From the NCBI RefSeq assembly GCF_900156455.1, contig NZ_FTNQ01000001.1, positions 744,001 through 808,000 on the forward strand: a stretch of DNA of 64,000 nucleotides, in the 5' to 3' direction. Below the pieces are notes generated by a model. The model was not told the origin of the DNA and ran no database searches. It saw only the letters and a program-made list of their open reading frames with translations. This stretch comes from Microbacterium sp. RURRCA19A. GTDB taxonomy: Bacteria; Actinomycetota; Actinomycetes; Actinomycetales; Microbacteriaceae. The translations under genes and the position numbers were made by a program. Of this stretch, positions 62,247 to 64,000 are shown in pieces (position 1 is the stretch's first letter; the number at the start of each line of letters is the position of its first letter).

Positions 62247-64000
62247 CGATGCTCGAGACTCTCTTCGGCCTGATCCCGGCCGCGTCGCGCGGACAGCAGT
62301 GGGTCGCCGAAGAACTGCAGCTGATCAACTGGGGCGGCTACGACGGCGAACACCGCGTGCGCTTCGCCCCCACCGCGACGCTCCTGTGCGGCGGATCGGG
62401 GTCGGGCAAGTCGACGCTCATGGACGCCTACGTCGCGCTCATGATGCCGCACACGACCCCGTTCAACGGCGCCTCCAACGGCGCGGTCGTCGGCCGCCCG
62501 CGCGGGCAGGAGCAGCGCAACATCCTCTCCTACGGCCGCGGCAAGCTCGACGAGTCGCGCACCGACGAGGGCACGAAGGTGCGTGTGCTGCGCGGCGACG
62601 GCGTCGACACCTGGACCGCGATCGCGATGACCTGGGTCGACCACGACGGAGCCCGCTTCACCGCTGTGCGCGCGTGGTACATCCCCGCGGCCGCCCGCGT
62701 GCTCGACGACGCCGTGAAGGTGCGCGGCACCATCCACGGCGCCTTCGACCTCCGCGGGCTCGAGCGCGCGGCATCCCAGCACCTCTCCGACTCCGCGGTC
62801 CGGGCGACCGGGCTCGACACCCTCGCGACCGACCGGGAATTCTCCGCGCGTCTGCACGCCGTGCTGGGCATCGGTGCGGCCGGCGCCGGCACGAAGGCCA
62901 TGAGCCTGCTCGCCCGTATCCAGGCCGGCCAGCAGATCACCACCGTCGACGATCTGTACAAGCGCATGGTGCTGGAGGAGCCCGAGACGCTCGCGACGGC
63001 CGAAGCCGTGGTGGCCCACTTCGACGGGCTCGAGAGCACCCGCACGCGCATGCTCGAAGCGCGCCAGCAGGTGCGGGCGCTGCAGCCGATCCGCACCATC
63101 AAGACCCGCATCGACGACGCCGCCGAACGCGTCCGGATCATCGACGCGATCGGGCGTTTCGCCGATCCCGCCTCGCGCGCGTCGCTGTGGCGGGCGCAGC
63201 GCCGCATCGACCTGCTCGGCGCCGTGGAAGACGAACTGCGCGAGCGCACCCACGCCACCGATGCCCTGGTGCGCGAACGCCAGGCGCTCGCCGACGCGGC
63301 CGAGGCCGAGCGCGACGGTCTCGGCGACGTGCTGCGCGCGGCCGGCGGCGACCGGCTGGACGCCGCCCAGCGCGAGCTCCGCGGGCTGGAACGCCGACGC
63401 GCGGGCATGCAGCGCGACCGCGACCGGTTCGACGCCGCGCTCGCGGTGCTCGGAACCGAGGTGTCGGGCGTGAAGCAGTTCGACGCGGTCGCCGACGACG
63501 CCCGCCGCACCCTCGCGGACACGGATGCCAAGACCGCCGTGCGCGACGCGTTCGTCGCTGCGAGCAGCAGGCACACGGCCCTGCGCCAGCAGCTCGCGAC
63601 CCTCGAAGCCGACCACCGACGCACCCAGACGCGCGACGACAACATCCCTCCGCGCCTGCACGAAGCACGGGAGGCCCTGGCGGAAGCGGCGGGTCTCAGC
63701 GCGGCCGAGCTGCCGTTCGTCGCCGAGCTCGTCGACGTCCGCACCGAGTACGAGCCGTGGCGTGGGGCGTTCACGCTCGCACTCGGCGGTTTCGCGACCA
63801 CTCTCCTCGTGGATGCCGCGCACCTGGCATCCTTCCGTGCCGCCATCGACGGCGTTCGGTTGTCGGAGCGTCTGCGCTTCGAGGGCGTGACGACGGGTCT
63901 CCCCGACCGCCCGGGCCTCGACCCGGCGACGCTCCCCGGCCGGCTGGACTACCGCCCCTCCCCCTTCACCGGGTGGCTGCAGGACCGCCTCGAGCAGCAG
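62243..64000 (+). CDS. jetC: Wadjet SMC-like ATPase JetC, N-terminal half (partial)
   Basis: 586 codons of an SMC/MukB-like ATPase that continues past the window. The N-terminal head has [21 protein letters not shown] and the Walker [10 protein letters not shown] at 50-58. A long Arg/Glu/Ala-rich coiled coil occupies about 260-480. From about residue 495, [21 protein letters not shown] is the hinge region of the JetC group. The second coil, signature motif and Walker B must follow outside. In Wadjet the ATPase extrudes DNA loops and finds small circular DNA, which JetD then cuts. Confidence 0.9.
   Translation, partial: MTMLETLFGLIPAASRGQQWVAEELQLINWGGYDGEHRVRFAPTATLLCGGSGSGKSTLMDAYVALMMPHTTPFNGASNGAVVGRPRGQEQRNILSYGRGKLDESRTDEGTKVRVLRGDGVDTWTAIAMTWVDHDGARFTAVRAWYIPAAARVLDDAVKVRGTIHGAFDLRGLERAASQHLSDSAVRATGLDTLATDREFSARLHAVLGIGAAGAGTKAMSLLARIQAGQQITTVDDLYKRMVLEEPETLATAEAVVAHFDGLESTRTRMLEARQQVRALQPIRTIKTRIDDAAERVRIIDAIGRFADPASRASLWRAQRRIDLLGAVEDELRERTHATDALVRERQALADAAEAERDGLGDVLRAAGGDRLDAAQRELRGLERRRAGMQRDRDRFDAALAVLGTEVSGVKQFDAVADDARRTLADTDAKTAVRDAFVAASSRHTALRQQLATLEADHRRTQTRDDNIPPRLHEAREALAEAAGLSAAELPFVAELVDVRTEYEPWRGAFTLALGGFATTLLVDAAHLASFRAAIDGVRLSERLRFEGVTTGLPDRPGLDPATLPGRLDYRPSPFTGWLQDRLEQQ

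Overview
The window is very GC-rich, densely coding DNA with short intergenic gaps (none above 300 bp). It suggests a Gram-positive actinobacterium of the family Microbacteriaceae, most likely Microbacterium. The evidence is the actinobacterial division gene set (SepF and DivIVA, no FtsA), a PknL/Rv2175c/IdsA neighbourhood, a GarA-MerR-MerR group, heavy use of GTG starts, many apparently leaderless genes with a TAnnnT box 6-9 nt before the start codon, and a strikingly frequent GGATGCC/GGCATCC word. No rRNA, tRNA, CRISPR array, prophage or insertion sequence was recognised.

Layout. (1) 96-18104, minus strand: the division and cell wall (dcw) cluster, in transcription order mraZ, rsmH, ftsL-like, ftsI, murF, mraY, murD, ftsW, murG, murC, ftsQ, ftsZ, yggS, sepF, yggT, divIVA, lspA, rluD. 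murE is missing from its usual place between ftsI and murF. A three-unit MraZ box lies upstream of mraZ. (2) 18381-23490: DUF3040 protein, polyprenyl diphosphate synthase, Rv2175c-like DNA-binding protein, secreted LysM protein and a PASTA Ser/Thr kinase (PknL type). (3) 23504-28489: class II DAHP synthase, PlsC acyltransferase, ROK glucokinase, FadD-type ligase. (4) 28555-37498: peptide deformylase overlapped by an acidic-tailed MinD-like ATPase, pyruvate carboxylase, an orphan ParA ATPase, two MerR regulators and the FHA protein GarA. (5) 37756-49473: CopC, dihydrolipoyl dehydrogenase and a mixed set of housekeeping and hypothetical genes, a large GT-C glycosyltransferase, and a secreted GH5-CBM2 cellulase.

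(6) 49524-59779 is a catabolic island for omega-amino acids or polyamines. It has a PucR-family regulator divergent from an operon of acylating semialdehyde dehydrogenase, class III aminotransferase and aminobutyraldehyde dehydrogenase, then an AsnC/Lrp regulator overlapping a second aminotransferase, then an APC permease. Two near-identical 15-bp inverted repeats lie around the pucR/mmsA divergence. The permease has an AGGAG ribosome binding site followed by ACG, with no ATG, GTG or TTG in the expected place.

(7) 60044-64000 (cut by the window end) carries three overlapping genes that match the Wadjet/MksBEFG plasmid-defence system: JetA (DUF3375), JetB (DUF4194) and the N-terminal half of the SMC-like ATPase JetC. 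JetD should follow just outside. This is the clearest special system in the window. It is a known class, but its immediate upstream DNA holds an unusual nested inverted repeat.
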